This document shows positions 6,347 through 13,881 of a stretch of DNA of 13,881 bases, piece after piece; positions within the stretch are counted from its first letter, which is position 1; each line of letters opens with the position of its first letter. The position numbers and the translations under genes are program-made. The notes beneath the pieces are model-generated. The model ran no database searches and was not told where the DNA came from. It saw only the letters and a program-made list of their open reading frames with translations. Source of the stretch: Comamonas sp. (GTDB taxonomy: Bacteria; Pseudomonadota; Gammaproteobacteria; Burkholderiales; Burkholderiaceae_C); contig JAFAIY010000088.1 of NCBI GenBank assembly GCA_019236485.1, positions 1 to 13,881 on the forward strand, in the 5' to 3' direction.

Positions 6347-7159
6347 TCACAAAGAACTTGCACAGAACTCGCGTCTGAACTGCTCGGGAGCCAGACCCGA
6401 CTCGCGCTGGAACATGGCGATGAAGGCCGAGGGCGTGCTGTAGCCCAGGTCGTAGGCGATGCGCTGCACCGTGTGGCCGGCCTCGAGCGCGTCAATCGCC
6501 TGCAGGTAGCGCATGCGCTGGCGCCACTCGCCCAGGCTCATGCCCAGCTCGGCCTGGCAGTGGCGCGCCAGCGTGCGCTCGGTCATGTGCACGGTCGCGG
6601 CCCATTCGGCCAGGCTGCGGTGGTCATCGGGCCGGGACTGCATGGCATCCAGCACCTGCACCAGTGCCGGATGTTGGGCCATGGGCAGAAAGCTCAGCTC
6701 CAGCGGCGTGGCGCACAGCTGGTCGTGCACCACCTGGGCCAGCCTCAGGTCCGGCTCCGTCGTGGGGACCTGCACGCCGCGCGCGCCGAAGTCCAGCAGT
6801 ATGGCCTTGATGATGGGGCCTATCTGCATGCAGCCCGGGGTCTGCGGCAGGTCCCGGCACAGCTGCGGCGCCAGATACACCGAGCGGTACTGCACCGCAT
6901 GCTGCAGATAGCAGCTGTGCACCACGCCCGGCGGAATCCACACCCCATGCTGGGGCGGGCACAGAATGCGGCCCGCGGGCAGCTCCATGCTCAAGCTGCC
7001 GTGCGAGGCGTAGTTCAGATGCCCCCAGCGATGGCTGTGCGGCGGCGCCTCGCTATGGGCGCCGAATTCGTCGTAGCGGAAGTAGTACAGGCCCTGCACC
7101 TGCTCGGTGTCGAGAACCGCCACCGGCTGGCGTTTCGCGGTCTGGTCGATCTTGGACAT
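6347..7159 (-). CDS. AraC-family transcriptional regulator with N-terminal cupin domain
   Basis: This is a 270-residue DNA-binding regulator. Residues about 25-100 are a cupin-type ligand-binding domain (PPHSHRWGH at 39-47, GVWIPPGVVHS at 72-82). Residues about 180-265 are the double helix-turn-helix of the AraC family: first reader helix near MTERTLARH (192-200), second near AIAYDLGYSTPSAF-type residues 233-246. It is divergent from an EamA transporter gene with 94 bases between the starts. This is the layout of E. coli NimR and its exporter NimT, so I infer that it senses a small molecule and controls that transporter, and probably itself. The Shine-Dalgarno site is weak. Its 3' end overlaps the likely -35 region of rnpB, so the two run in the same direction. 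The ligand is unknown. Confidence 0.92.
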   Translation of the reverse strand: MSKIDQTAKRQPVAVLDTEQVQGLYYFRYDEFGAHSEAPPHSHRWGHLNYASHGSLSMELPAGRILCPPQHGVWIPPGVVHSCYLQHAVQYRSVYLAPQLCRDLPQTPGCMQIGPIIKAILLDFGARGVQVPTTEPDLRLAQVVHDQLCATPLELSFLPMAQHPALVQVLDAMQSRPDDHRSLAEWAATVHMTERTLARHCQAELGMSLGEWRQRMRYLQAIDALEAGHTVQRIAYDLGYSTPSAFIAMFQRESGLAPEQFRREFCASSL

Positions 7160-7253
7160 GGTATTCGTCTGGCTTGCGCTATGAAATGTCTGAAATCAGG
7201 AATGCACTGCAAAACCGTCAAGCGCATGATAAGCCCCAACAAGGAGTTCCATC
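7160..7253. promoter_or_regulatory. Divergent control region between AraC-type regulator and EamA transporter
   Basis: The 94-base gap must hold both promoters. Two TGAAAT direct repeats (7182-7187 and 7191-7196) lie 9 bases apart and could be part of a regulator site, since AraC-type proteins often bind direct repeats. On the minus strand TTGACG (7221-7216) is a good -35 box, but the -10 partner is weak. AAGGAG (7241-7246) is the transporter's ribosome site. Confidence 0.4.
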
Positions 7254-8207
7254 ATGGGTGCATATCTATTGCCTCTGGGCGCGGTGCTGATCTGGTCGGT
7301 CAACACCGTGGTCAGCAAGCTGGCCGCCGGCAGCATAGGCGCGGCGGAGATCGGCTTTTTCCGCTGGGTCGTCGCCGCCGTCCTGTTCACGCCTTTTCTG
7401 CTGCCCTCGATCTGGCGCCAGCGCGCCGCCATCAGGCCGCTGCTGCCCCGCATCCTCGTGCTTGGCATGCTGGGCATGGTGGTCTACCAGAGCCTGGCCT
7501 ACTACGCAGCCCACTACACCACGGCCACGCATATGGGCATCATCGGCTCGCTCACGCCCATGCTGGTGCTGGCTCTGGCCATGTTCCTGCTGGGCCAGCC
7601 GCTGACGCGCGGCGGAGTCTGGGGCTCGCTGCTGGCGATCGCGGGCGTGGCTCTGGTCGTGTCCTCGGGCCGGCCCTCGCACCTGCTGTCCGAAGGGCCG
7701 AACCTCGGCGACGCGATGATGTTCATCGCCATGCTGGCCTATGCGGTCTACAACATCCTGCTCAAGCGCTGGCCCATGCCGCAACTGGCCACGGTGCAGC
7801 TGCTGTATCTGCAGGTGCTGGTGGCCGTGGTGGTGCAGCTGCCGCTGTATCTGCTGTCGCCCAAGACGGGGCTGAACGCCGGCAATCTGCCGCTGGTGGC
7901 CTATGCGGGCATCATGGCCTCGATCGCCGCGCCGCTGCTGTGGATGAAGTCCGTGCAAAAACTGGGGCCGGGCCGCTCCAGCATGTTCTTCAATCTGATT
8001 CCCATCTTCACGGCCATGGTCGCGTTTGCCGCGCTCGATGAACCCCTGGCGCTGTACCACGCCGTGGGTGGCGCCATGACGGTCACGGGCCTGCTGCTGG
8101 CCGAGCTGTGGAAAGCGCCGCTGCGCCGGCCCGCGCGGCCTAGCTCAGCAAATGCACAATGGTGTAACTCATCAGCGACAGCAGCCCGACCACGGCCACC
8201 AGCATGA
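7254..8207 (+). CDS. EamA/DMT-superfamily transporter (putative metabolite exporter)
   Basis: This 317-residue inner-membrane protein has about ten hydrophobic segments and two EamA repeats: the first begins at LPLGAVLIWSVNTVVSKL, the second near residue 155 with GDAMMFIAMLAYAVYNILLK. The segment LGPGRSSMFFNLIPIFTAM near the end is typical of the family. Members export amino acids, purines or other small metabolites; the substrate here cannot be read from sequence. The start is supported by AAGGAG 7 bases upstream. It is divergent from the AraC-type regulator, its probable controller. The last 20 or so residues after PLRRPARP are low-complexity and hydrophilic, and are encoded opposite the 3' end of a small membrane protein gene. 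They look like an extension with no family counterpart. Confidence 0.92.
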   Translation: MGAYLLPLGAVLIWSVNTVVSKLAAGSIGAAEIGFFRWVVAAVLFTPFLLPSIWRQRAAIRPLLPRILVLGMLGMVVYQSLAYYAAHYTTATHMGIIGSLTPMLVLALAMFLLGQPLTRGGVWGSLLAIAGVALVVSSGRPSHLLSEGPNLGDAMMFIAMLAYAVYNILLKRWPMPQLATVQLLYLQVLVAVVVQLPLYLLSPKTGLNAGNLPLVAYAGIMASIAAPLLWMKSVQKLGPGRSSMFFNLIPIFTAMVAFAALDEPLALYHAVGGAMTVTGLLLAELWKAPLRRPARPSSANAQWCNSSATAARPRPPA

Positions 8208-8304
8208 CCCATGGCCCCCAGCGCTGTTCGCGCCAGGAAAAGCCGGCCAGCAGAACCACACAGCAAGTACCCAGCAACATCAGAGTGGTGTTGAAACTCA
8301 GCAA
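8140..8304 (-). CDS. Small two-helix membrane protein with TTG start (54 residues)
   Basis: A frame on the minus strand encodes two hydrophobic helices, about residues 6-22 and 31-53, joined by a charged loop FSWREQRWGP. The start is set by AGGAGG (8315-8310), a full consensus ribosome site, 5 bases before a TTG codon at 8304. An in-frame ATG further upstream (8343) has AAGGA touching it and so has worse spacing. The 3' end overlaps the convergent transporter gene by 68 bases. I do not recognise a family. The composition (Leu, Val, Met-rich helices) and the strong ribosome site argue for a real protein in the inner membrane. It could be dismissed as chance, but the two clean helices make that less likely. 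Confidence 0.6.
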   Translation of the reverse strand: MLSFNTTLMLLGTCCVVLLAGFSWREQRWGPWVMLVAVVGLLSLMSYTIVHLLS

Positions 8305-8346
8305 GTCAGCCTCCTGAAATACAGCTTCAGAGCATTGTTGCATTCC

Positions 8347-8412
8347 TTGCCGCCGCCGGCTGCGGCAACTGCCAAGGTCTTGACCTGAGGCAGGAATATT
8401 CATATTCCTGCC
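8347..8412. promoter_or_regulatory. Cluster of three palindromes between small membrane protein gene and cysK
   Basis: Three dyads follow each other. 8347-8368 is a 22-base GC-rich palindrome with one mismatched pair. 8375-8386 reads AGGTC-TT-GACCT. 8389-8412 is a perfect 11-bp inverted repeat around TC (arm GGCAGGAATAT). TTGACC (8380-8385) fits a -35 box for cysK, with the third dyad where the -10 would be. No T run follows any of them, so they are more likely operators than terminators. Confidence 0.45.
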
Positions 8413-8478
8413 AGGCAGAACAACTGCGCCACAATGCAGTTCTTGGGCTTTGCTCCTTTATCCACTCCTGGAGGCTTC

Positions 8479-9399
8479 ATGAAGTTCGACAACGTTCTGC
8501 AGACCATCGGCGATACGCCCACCATCCACATCAACCGCCTGTTCGGCGCCAACGCCGATGTGTGGATCAAGTCCGAGCGCAGCAATCCCGGCGGCTCCAT
8601 CAAGGACCGGATTGCGCTGTCCATGATAGAAGACGCCGAGAAGTCCGGCACCCTCAAGCCCGGCGGCACCATCATCGAACCCACGAGCGGCAATACCGGC
8701 GTGGGCCTGGCCCTGGTCGCGGCCGTCAAGGGCTACAAGCTGATCCTGGTAATGCCCGACAGCATGAGCATCGAGCGCCGCCGCCTGATGCTGGCCTATG
8801 GCGCCACTTTCGATCTGACGCCCAAGGAAAAAGGCATGAAGGGCGCGATCGCCCGGGCCCAGGAACTGGCCGCACAGATACCCGGCGCCTGGATTCCCCA
8901 GCAGTTCGAAAACCCCGCCAATGTGGCCGTGCACGAAACCACCACGGCCCAGGAAATCCTCAGGGACTTCCCCGAAGGCGTGGATGTGTTCATCACCGGC
9001 GTGGGCACGGGCGGCCACCTCTCGGGCGTGGCCAAGGTGCTCAAGGCCAAGTTCCCCAGGCTCAAGGTCTATGCCGTAGAGCCCAGCGCCTCGCCCGTGA
9101 TCTCGGGCGGCCAGCCGGCCCCCCACCCGATTCAGGGCATAGGCGCGGGCTTCATCCCCAAGAACCTGGACACCAGCCTGCTCGACGGCGTGATCCAGGT
9201 CGACGCCGAGCCCGCGCGTGAATACGCGCGCCGCATGGCCACCGAAGAAGGCCTGCTGGTCGGCATCTCCTCGGGCGCCACCCTGGCCGCCATCGCCCAG
9301 AAGCTGCCCGAGTTGCCCGCCGGCACCAGGGTGCTGGGCTTTGCCTACGACACGGGTGAGCGCTATCTGTCGGTGGAAGGCTTTCTGCCCAGCGCCTGA
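8479..9399 (+). CDS. cysK: Cysteine synthase A (O-acetylserine sulfhydrylase)
   Basis: This 306-residue PLP enzyme makes cysteine from O-acetylserine and sulfide in the cytoplasm, the last step of sulfate assimilation. Lys42 in NPGGSIKDR binds PLP. PTSGNTG (68-74) is the substrate loop, GVGTGGH (174-180) holds the cofactor phosphate, and GISSGA (262-267) contacts the pyridine ring. [12 protein letters not shown] is characteristic of the CysK branch rather than CysM. I chose the ATG at 8479 because TGGAGG lies 4 bases before it and the product then begins as CysK normally does; an in-frame ATG at 8434 would add 15 residues with no ribosome site. It has its own terminator and stands alone. A cluster of palindromes upstream may control it. 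Confidence 0.95.
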   Translation: MKFDNVLQTIGDTPTIHINRLFGANADVWIKSERSNPGGSIKDRIALSMIEDAEKSGTLKPGGTIIEPTSGNTGVGLALVAAVKGYKLILVMPDSMSIERRRLMLAYGATFDLTPKEKGMKGAIARAQELAAQIPGAWIPQQFENPANVAVHETTTAQEILRDFPEGVDVFITGVGTGGHLSGVAKVLKAKFPRLKVYAVEPSASPVISGGQPAPHPIQGIGAGFIPKNLDTSLLDGVIQVDAEPAREYARRMATEEGLLVGISSGATLAAIAQKLPELPAGTRVLGFAYDTGERYLSVEGFLPSA

Positions 9400-9418
9400 G
9401 CCTGGCTCACGCCACACC

Positions 9419-9444
9419 AAGGCCTGCCCATGCAGGCCTTTTTT
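9419..9444 (+). terminator. Rho-independent terminator of cysK
   Basis: The 9-bp perfect stem AAGGCCTGC / GCAGGCCTT has a CCAT loop and is followed directly by a run of six T (9439-9444). It starts 20 bases after the cysK stop. Confidence 0.93.
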
Positions 9445-9510
9445 ATGACGAATGGACCCATGTCTTAAGCGGTCATCGCTGGCGGCCGGGGCCGGGTACG
9501 GGGACTCGCC

Positions 9511-9530
9511 TAATATCGCTGTTCAAGGAG
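9511..9530 (+). promoter_or_regulatory. Possible -10 box and ribosome site of the ABC exporter gene
   Basis: TAATAT (9511-9516) is a moderate -10 match standing in GC-rich DNA. AAGGAG (9525-9530) follows, and the GTG start codon is at 9539, 8 bases on. No clear -35 box is seen. The ribosome site decides the GTG start. Confidence 0.45.
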
Positions 9531-9538
9531 AATTGACA

Positions 9539-11377
<1,839 letters not shown>

Positions 11378-11406
11378 AGCAAATCGACATCAAGCCCTTA
11401 TTCCTC

Positions 11407-11420
11407 AAGCGCCAGCAGCT
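11407..11420 (+). repeat. Half-site of the AAGCGCnnGCAGYT dispersed repeat next to a start codon
   Basis: AAGCGCCAGCAGCT ends exactly at the base before the DUF2164 ATG. It equals the hairpin arm at 5958-5971 except for the variable central dinucleotide. It occupies the place where a ribosome site should be. A matching left arm is not visible, so it may be a decayed repeat copy. Confidence 0.5.
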
Positions 11421-11687
11421 ATGACTATTGAACTACAGACGCACGCCCGACAGCAGGCCATGGCCTCCATAGAGCGCTATTTCCGCGAGAACATGGACGA
11501 GCCCATAGGCAATATGCAGTCGGGCGCGCTGCTCAATTTCTTTCTCGCCGAGATCGGCCCCAGCATCTACAACCAGGCCGTCAGCGATGTACAGGAGAAC
11601 CTGCAGGCCAGACTGCAGGAGCTGGACTACGAGGTGGGCAAGGAGGAGTTCGGCTACTGGACGGCCAAGCGCGCCGGCAAGCGCTGA
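11421..11687 (+). CDS. DUF2164 family protein
   Basis: This 88-residue soluble protein is recognisable as DUF2164 by the pattern ASIERYFRENMDEPIG (residues 15-30), then GALLNFFLAEIGPSIYNQAV (35-54) and a C-terminal EFGYW. It looks mostly helical, with no signal peptide or membrane segment. The function of the family is unknown to me. The usual length is 80-90 residues, so this copy is complete. There is no Shine-Dalgarno sequence before the ATG; a repeat-like half-site abuts it. It follows the ABC exporter by 43 bases, and the next gene begins one base after its stop (TGAGATG), so the two are probably translated together. Confidence 0.85.
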   Translation: MTIELQTHARQQAMASIERYFRENMDEPIGNMQSGALLNFFLAEIGPSIYNQAVSDVQENLQARLQELDYEVGKEEFGYWTAKRAGKR

Positions 11688-11688
11688 G

Positions 11689-11958
11689 ATGACACCCGCT
11701 CAGCGCCTGCAAGCAGCTCTGCAGTCGAGCTCCCCTGCCCAGGCTGTGGCGGCACTGGCCCGCACGCTCAGAGATGAAGGCCTGAGTCAGGTCGCACTCT
11801 ACCGCCTGTATCTGGCCGAACATGCGCGCCGCGACCTCGACCCGATTTGCCTGGACGCGCTGGCCGATGCCATGGACCTGATCTGGGGCGGCGGCTGGGC
11901 CAAGGACAATGCCTTGTTTGCGCAGGAACTGACGCCAGAGCGGCTGGACGCGGAATAA
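11689..11958 (+). CDS. Hypothetical protein, 89 residues
   Basis: I do not recognise this protein. From the ATG at 11689 it is 89 residues, mostly helical by composition, acidic near the C-terminus, with no membrane segment or signal peptide. A motif-like stretch DLIWGGGWAKDN (62-73) contains paired Trp and Gly. The ATG comes one base after the DUF2164 stop, a typical coupled arrangement, and GC-rich third positions like those of its neighbours support coding. A longer reading from 11587 would overlap DUF2164 by 101 bases and add an Arg-rich start, so I rejected it. sbcD begins 49 bases downstream. Context suggests co-transcription but gives no function. Confidence 0.75.
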   Translation: MTPAQRLQAALQSSSPAQAVAALARTLRDEGLSQVALYRLYLAEHARRDLDPICLDALADAMDLIWGGGWAKDNALFAQELTPERLDAE

Positions 11959-11995
11959 GACTGCGCATCCGCTGCGCCAGCCCGCCTTGCTCGCA

Positions 11996-12007
11996 TACCA
12001 TCGCCAC
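11996..12007 (+). promoter_or_regulatory. Possible -10 box just before sbcD
   Basis: TACCAT (11996-12001) has the TAnnnT pattern and ends 6 bases before the sbcD ATG, where no Shine-Dalgarno site exists. It could give a leaderless sbcDC message. The sequence is short, so chance is quite possible. Confidence 0.25.
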
Positions 12008-13246
12008 ATGCGCATTCTCCACACCTCCGACTGGCATCTGGGCCAGCATTTCATGGGCCAGAGCCGCCAGGCCGAACACCGAGCGCTGATAGCCTGGCTG
12101 CTGGAACAGGTGCAGACCCATGCGGTCGATGCGGTGCTGGTGGCCGGCGATATCTTCGACACCGGCGCGCCCCCCAGCTATGCGCGCGAGCTGTACAACC
12201 AGCTGATCGCCAGGCTGCACCAGGCCGGCGTGGCGCTGCTGATCCTGGGCGGCAACCATGACTCGGTCAGCGTGCTCGACGAAAGCCGCGATCTGCTGCG
12301 CCATCTGGGCACCCAGGTGATCGCCGCCACCGGCGCGCCCTCGGAGCATGTCGTCACCCTGCCGCTGCGCGGCGGCGAGCCCGGCTGCCTGGTCTGCGCC
12401 CTGCCCTTCATACGCGCCCGCGATGTGCAGCAAAGCCAGGCCGGCCAAAGCGCGCAGGACAAGCAGCTGGCGCTGCAAAACGCCATCCAGTCCACCTACC
12501 AGCAGGTGTATGCGGCCGCACTCGAGCAGCAGGCGCAGCTGCAGCGGTCGCTGGGTCGCAGACTGCCCATCATCGCCACCGGGCATCTGACCACCGTGGG
12601 CGCCAGCAGCAGCGAATCGGTGCGCGAGATCTATGTGGGCTCGCTGGAAGCCTTTCCCACCAATGCCTTCCCGCCGGCCGACTATATTGCGCTGGGCCAT
12701 ATCCACCAGCCGCAGAAAGTGGGCGGGCTCGAACATATACGCTACAGCGGCTCGCCCATTGCCCTGGGCTTTGACGAGGCGCGCCAGGCCAAGCAGATGC
12801 TGCTGGTCGAGGTGAACGAGCAGGGGCTGCAGGCCGTCACGCCGCTGGCCGTGCCCGTGTTCCAGACGCTGGTGTCGCTGCGCTGCACGCTGGCCGATTT
12901 GCCGGAGGCTCTCGGCAAAGCAGCGGCCGGCGCAGACCCCAAGCGCACCGCATGGCTGGATGTCACGATTGAAGAAGACGACTATCTGGCCGATCTGCCG
13001 GCCCGCGTCCAGGCCCTGGCCCAGGACCTGCCGGTGCAGCTGCTGCGCATCAGGCGCCAGCGCGGCAACGCCGCGCCGCAGCTGCAAAGCCAGGCCATGG
13101 AATCGCTGGACGAGCTGACGCCGCTCGAGGTGTTCGCGCGCCGCCTGGCGCAGGAAACCCTGGAGCCGCCTCTGCAGCAGGCCCTGACCGAACGCTACCG
13201 CCATGTGGTCGAGACGCTGGACAGCGCCGACGGAGAGGCCGCATGA
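12008..13246 (+). CDS. sbcD: Exonuclease SbcD, nuclease subunit of SbcCD
   Basis: This 413-residue metallophosphoesterase is the bacterial Mre11 counterpart. With SbcC it cleaves DNA hairpins and processes blocked double-strand ends at the replication fork and in repair. The two-manganese site is complete: TSDWHLG with Asp8 and His10, GDIFD with Asp48, GGNHD with Asn83 and His84, then GHLT with His193 and GHIHQP with His231 and His233. The C-terminal 130 residues form the capping and SbcC-contact region, including LDELTPLEVFARRL. I chose the ATG at 12008 because the product then starts MRILHTSDWH as in the family; an in-frame ATG at 11987 adds seven residues. There is no clear Shine-Dalgarno site. 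Its stop overlaps the sbcC start (ATGA), so the two subunits are translationally coupled. Confidence 0.96.
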   Translation: MRILHTSDWHLGQHFMGQSRQAEHRALIAWLLEQVQTHAVDAVLVAGDIFDTGAPPSYARELYNQLIARLHQAGVALLILGGNHDSVSVLDESRDLLRHLGTQVIAATGAPSEHVVTLPLRGGEPGCLVCALPFIRARDVQQSQAGQSAQDKQLALQNAIQSTYQQVYAAALEQQAQLQRSLGRRLPIIATGHLTTVGASSSESVREIYVGSLEAFPTNAFPPADYIALGHIHQPQKVGGLEHIRYSGSPIALGFDEARQAKQMLLVEVNEQGLQAVTPLAVPVFQTLVSLRCTLADLPEALGKAAAGADPKRTAWLDVTIEEDDYLADLPARVQALAQDLPVQLLRIRRQRGNAAPQLQSQAMESLDELTPLEVFARRLAQETLEPPLQQALTERYRHVVETLDSADGEAA

Positions 13247-13881
13247 AGATCCTCAAACTGCGCCTCAAGAATCTGAACTCGCTCAAGGGCGAATGGTCCA
13301 TAGACTTCGGCGCCGCGCCCTTTGCCGACAACAGCCTGTTCGCCATCACCGGCCCCACGGGCGCGGGCAAGTCCACCCTGCTCGATGCGATCTGCCTGGC
13401 CCTGTATCACCAGACGCCGCGCCTGGCCGGCATCAGCGCGGGCAGCAACGACTTGATGACGCGCCACACGGCCGACTGTCTGGCCGAGGTCGAATTCGAG
13501 GTCAAGGGCAGCCGCTACCGCGCCTTCTGGAGCCAGCGCCGCGCGCGCGACAAGACCGACGGCGCGCTGCAAGCGCCCAAGGTCGAACTCGCGCGCGTGG
13601 CCGACGGCCAGATCCTCAGCAGCCACAGCGGCGACAAGCTCAAGCAGATCGCGCAGATCACGGGGCTGGACTTTGCGCGCTTTACCCGCTCCATGCTGCT
13701 GGCCCAGGGCGGCTTTGCGGCGTTTCTGCAGGCCAGCGCCAACGAACGCGCCGAGCTGCTCGAAGAGCTGACCGGCACCGACATCTACGGCCAGATCTCG
13801 CAAGCCGTGTTCGAGCGGGCCCGCGATGCCCGCCAGGCGCTGGAGAGAAACCAGGCCCAGGCCGACGGCGTGCAACTGCTG
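13243..13881 (+). CDS. sbcC: Exonuclease SbcC, ATPase subunit of SbcCD (C-terminus outside window)
   Basis: I see the first 213 residues of the SMC/Rad50-like ATPase that pairs with SbcD. Full proteins are over 1000 residues, with a long coiled coil and a second ATPase half, all outside the window. The N-terminal ATPase half is clear: the start MKILKLRLKNLNSLKG, Walker A GPTGAGKST (37-45), and the conserved stretch SMLLAQGGFAAFLQA followed by NERAELLEELTG. The coiled coil begins near residue 190 (VFERARDARQALERNQAQA). The ATG at 13243 overlaps the sbcD stop, and GGAGAGG lies 4 bases before it. The ATPase opens the nuclease to DNA ends. Nothing is abnormal in the visible part. Confidence 0.95.
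   Translation, partial: MKILKLRLKNLNSLKGEWSIDFGAAPFADNSLFAITGPTGAGKSTLLDAICLALYHQTPRLAGISAGSNDLMTRHTADCLAEVEFEVKGSRYRAFWSQRRARDKTDGALQAPKVELARVADGQILSSHSGDKLKQIAQITGLDFARFTRSMLLAQGGFAAFLQASANERAELLEELTGTDIYGQISQAVFERARDARQALERNQAQADGVQLL

Noticed and set aside
6128..8041. Open frame of 637 codons on the plus strand from inside rnpB through the regulator and transporter genes
   Set aside because: It crosses a structural RNA and is antisense to, or out of frame with, two clear genes; its product has no recognisable domain.
8355..8368. A terminator for a transcript entering cysK at the GC-rich palindrome
   Set aside because: No T run follows the stem on either strand, so intrinsic termination is unlikely.
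11587..11958. Longer form of the 89-residue protein starting at 11587
   Set aside because: It would overlap DUF2164 by 101 bases and add an Arg-rich stretch, while the ATG at 11689 is neatly coupled to the DUF2164 stop.
11421..13881. A defence island built on SbcCD, DUF2164 and the unknown protein
   Set aside because: SbcCD is a common housekeeping repair complex. There are no other defence domains, no mobility genes and no composition shift nearby.

Overview
This window looks like ordinary chromosome from a GC-rich betaproteobacterium, most likely a member of the Comamonadaceae close to Comamonas or Delftia. This rests on gene content, protein style, frequent Ile ATA codons in otherwise GC-rich genes, and palindromic AAGCGCnnGCAGYT-type repeats that I recall from that family. 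I see no mobile element, tRNA, CRISPR array or phage gene. I found no obviously new multi-gene system. The interest lies in a few odd genes and intergenic signals.

Left part (1-3300, minus strand): three genes read right to left as one probable operon that runs out of the window. They are a crotonase-type enoyl-CoA hydratase, a feruloyl-CoA-synthetase-like acyl-CoA ligase and an NAD-type SDR (3-hydroxyacyl-CoA dehydrogenase-like, cut by the window edge). Together they could activate a cinnamate-type acid to its CoA ester, hydrate the side chain and oxidise the 3-hydroxyl. That is a beta-oxidative route, which would still need a thiolase outside the window. An AT-rich palindrome lies just before the first gene and is a likely operator.

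Middle (3403-6350): a Nudix/metallo-beta-lactamase fusion protein is followed by an S4-domain protein with the pseudouridine-synthase fold but without the catalytic aspartate. Next come a perfect 20-bp hairpin that can terminate on both strands and the RNase P RNA gene (rnpB, minus strand).

Centre-right (6347-9445): an AraC-family regulator is divergent from an EamA/DMT transporter. A 54-residue membrane protein starting at TTG converges on and overlaps the transporter's 3' end. A cluster of three palindromes follows, then cysK (O-acetylserine sulfhydrylase) with a clear terminator.

Right part (9511-13881, plus strand): a one-chain ABC exporter of unknown substrate, a DUF2164 protein, an 89-residue unknown protein, and sbcD-sbcC, whose start and stop codons overlap. 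SbcCD is a DNA hairpin and double-strand-end nuclease. sbcC is cut by the window end.
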